A DNA stretch of 6,848 bases. Origin: Flavonifractor sp963557075. GTDB taxonomy: Bacteria > Bacillota > Clostridia > Oscillospirales > Oscillospiraceae. Below the pieces are notes generated by a model that was not told where the DNA came from, searched no databases, and saw nothing but the letters and a program-made list of their open reading frames with translations. Shown here piece by piece: positions 6,209 through 6,848 of the stretch; positions within the stretch are counted from its first letter, which is position 1; every line of letters starts with the position of its first letter. The position numbers were made by a program, and so were the translations under genes. The DNA lies in the NCBI GenBank assembly GCA_963557075.1, contig CAUWDA010000083.1:1-6848 (forward strand). The letters are read 5' to 3'.

Positions 6209-6522
6209 CAGTTCTTCACTACCCTTCTCACGATGCTGGCAGCGGCGTCAGCCAGGCGGCCTTCCGCCTTGGCCCGCAGGGTGTCACAGGCTTTCTGGGT
6301 CTGCGCGTTGACCTCCGCCGCGTGGGCTGCCGCTTTTTCCTCGGCTTCCTTCATAAACCCGCGGGCCTGGGCCTCCGCCTGGGCGCGGGCCTCCGCCAGC
6401 CGGGCCTTGCCCGTCCGCTCGGCCTCCGCCACGGTGCGCTTGGCCTCCGCCTGGGCTTCCGCCTTGCGCTGTTTCTGGACCTGCTCCGCCTCAGTTACCT
6501 GTTTGATCGCTTCCAGAGACAT
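6208..6522 (-). CDS. V-type ATPase subunit G/H (peripheral stalk coiled coil)
   Basis: Partner of subunit E in the stator stalks; it corresponds to NtpF of E. hirae and AhaH of archaea. The 104 residues are almost wholly a charged helix rich in Ala, Glu, Lys and Arg without Pro (AEAQAEAKRTVAEAERTGKA at 21-40), typical of the right-handed coiled coil, and the sequence ends SIVRRVVKN. I chose ATG at 6522, giving the N-terminus MSLEAIKQVTEAE. An in-frame GTG at 6543 would add seven residues. That GTG has its own possible ribosome site (GAAGGG), but this lies inside the leader hairpin at 6546-6563, so the ATG, with AAAGG ten bases upstream, is preferred. First gene of the operon; its TGA overlaps the I start by one base. 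The low-complexity sequence makes family assignment rest partly on position and length. Confidence 0.93.
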   Translation of the reverse strand: MSLEAIKQVTEAEQVQKQRKAEAQAEAKRTVAEAERTGKARLAEARAQAEAQARGFMKEAEEKAAAHAAEVNAQTQKACDTLRAKAEGRLADAAASIVRRVVKN

Positions 6523-6545
6523 ACATTCACCGCCTTTCCGCACCT

Positions 6546-6563
6546 GTCGCCCTTCGGGGCAAC
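6546..6563 (-). promoter_or_regulatory. Leader hairpin upstream of the first gene
   Basis: In the transcript GUUGCCC (6563-6557) pairs with GGGCGAC (6552-6546), including one G-U pair, closing the 4-base loop CGAA. It lies about 12 bases into the predicted leader and 24 bases before the chosen ATG. It may stabilise the 5' end of the message. I recognise no riboswitch class. Confidence 0.5.
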
Positions 6564-6581
6564 TTTCCGGATGTTACAAGA

Positions 6582-6610
6582 ATCATACTTCAAACGCAGT
6601 CCGATTTCAA
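6582..6610 (-). promoter_or_regulatory. Vegetative (sigma-A type) promoter of the V-ATPase operon
   Basis: On the minus strand the -35 box TTGAAA (6610-6605) and -10 box TATGAT (6587-6582) are separated by exactly 17 bases; each differs by one base from the consensus. The predicted start is an A at about 6575-6574, giving a leader of about 52 bases. Upstream of the -35 the DNA is A/T-rich (6611-6640), which could act as an UP element. It is correctly placed to drive the whole operon. Confidence 0.85.
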
Positions 6611-6800
6611 GATTAAAATTATCAGTTTAGTTTTTTTGTGTGCATTTTTTTGCATAGAAAAACTTCTTGATTTATTTCTATTTTTTAATATAACCCATAT
6701 TCCACGTCTTAATTTGCAATATTTTATCGTATTCTGCTGTTCGTTATTTTTTTAACAAAAAAATTTGTGTATTTTTACTAGGAAAAAGCATACAATGAAC
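6611..6800. other. AT-rich intergenic block
   Basis: About 190 bases upstream of the operon promoter with base composition very unlike the GC-rich genes. It holds many homopolymer A and T runs, including a perfect inverted repeat of A plus seven T and its complement (6746-6753 and 6757-6764, 3-base loop) and two T7 runs followed by TGCA (about 6631-6654). Phased A/T tracts may bend the DNA and favour promoter activity. I see no gene, tRNA or second convincing promoter. Confidence 0.6.
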
Positions 6801-6843
6801 ACATCCACCAGCGAAGCTGGTGGTTGTCACTATGCGGGCATAG
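6801..6843. repeat. Two adjacent palindromes at the window's right edge
   Basis: CCACCAGC (6805-6812) and GCTGGTGG (6816-6823) are perfect arms around GAA. After one mismatch, three more outer bases on each side also pair (6801-6803 with 6825-6827). Seven bases on, CTATG and CATAG (6830-6834, 6839-6843) form a second stem with the loop CGGG. There is no adjacent T run of the terminator type. Short subterminal hairpins like these occur at ends of IS200/IS605-family elements and in REP-like repeats, but no transposase is in the window, so the identity is open. Confidence 0.5.
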
Positions 6844-6848
6844 CCCTT

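Noticed and set aside
6523..6600. Riboswitch in the leader of the operon
   Set aside because: The leader is only about 52 bases with a single stem, too short and simple for any class I know.
4196..6616. 806-residue plus-strand open frame opposite subunits I and G/H
   Set aside because: It is the antisense of two certain genes, is very rich in His, Gly, Gln and Asp, has no recognisable domain, and arises because strong G/C third-position use removes stops on the other strand.
6791..6848. Small plus-strand gene starting ATG at 6795 and running off the edge, with TACAAT as a -10 box
   Set aside because: Only 18 codons are visible and they run through two palindromes. The nearest TTGTGT is 20 bases from the -10-like box, and AGGA is too far from the ATG.

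Overview
The window carries most of one operon for a prokaryotic rotary V-type (A/V-type) ATPase. Every supported gene is on the minus strand, so transcription runs from right to left. In transcription order the genes are: peripheral-stalk subunit G/H, membrane subunit I (a), proteolipid ring subunit K (c), peripheral-stalk subunit E, central-rotor subunit C (d), central-stalk subunit F, and catalytic subunit A. Subunit A is cut by the left edge of the window. This is the order known for the Enterococcus hirae ntp cluster (F-I-K-E-C-G-A-B-D in its naming), so B and D are expected just beyond the left edge.

The coding DNA is GC-rich with strong G/C preference at third codon positions. The proteins are bacterial V-type, Shine-Dalgarno sites are strong, and two genes start with TTG. 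This suggests a high-GC anaerobic Firmicute, plausibly a gut Oscillospiraceae/Clostridia member (Flavonifractor-like). The taxon is an inference only.

Right part (about 6523-6848): an AT-rich block of about 200 bases contains no supported gene. It is bounded on the right by two closely spaced palindromes cut by the window end. On its left a very good vegetative promoter (TTGAAA, 17-base spacer, TATGAT) is followed by a short leader with one hairpin and then the first gene. Middle part (1765-6522): six tightly packed genes, with overlaps (G/H-I and C-F) or gaps of 1, 14 and 30 bases, which points to translational coupling. The 30-base gap before subunit C holds a hairpin that would bury its ribosome binding site. 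Left part: a 405-base stretch packed with inverted repeats separates subunit F from subunit A, where such operons are normally compact.

Together the genes build the V1 motor (A, with B beyond the edge; rotor D and F), the Vo membrane motor (I and the K ring), the connector C and the E/G stator stalks. The K subunit keeps the residues that bind Na+ in E. hirae NtpK, so a sodium-coupled enzyme is likely. I see no new biological system here. The points worth a second look are the palindrome-rich interruption, the hairpin over the C-subunit ribosome site, and the palindromes at the right edge.
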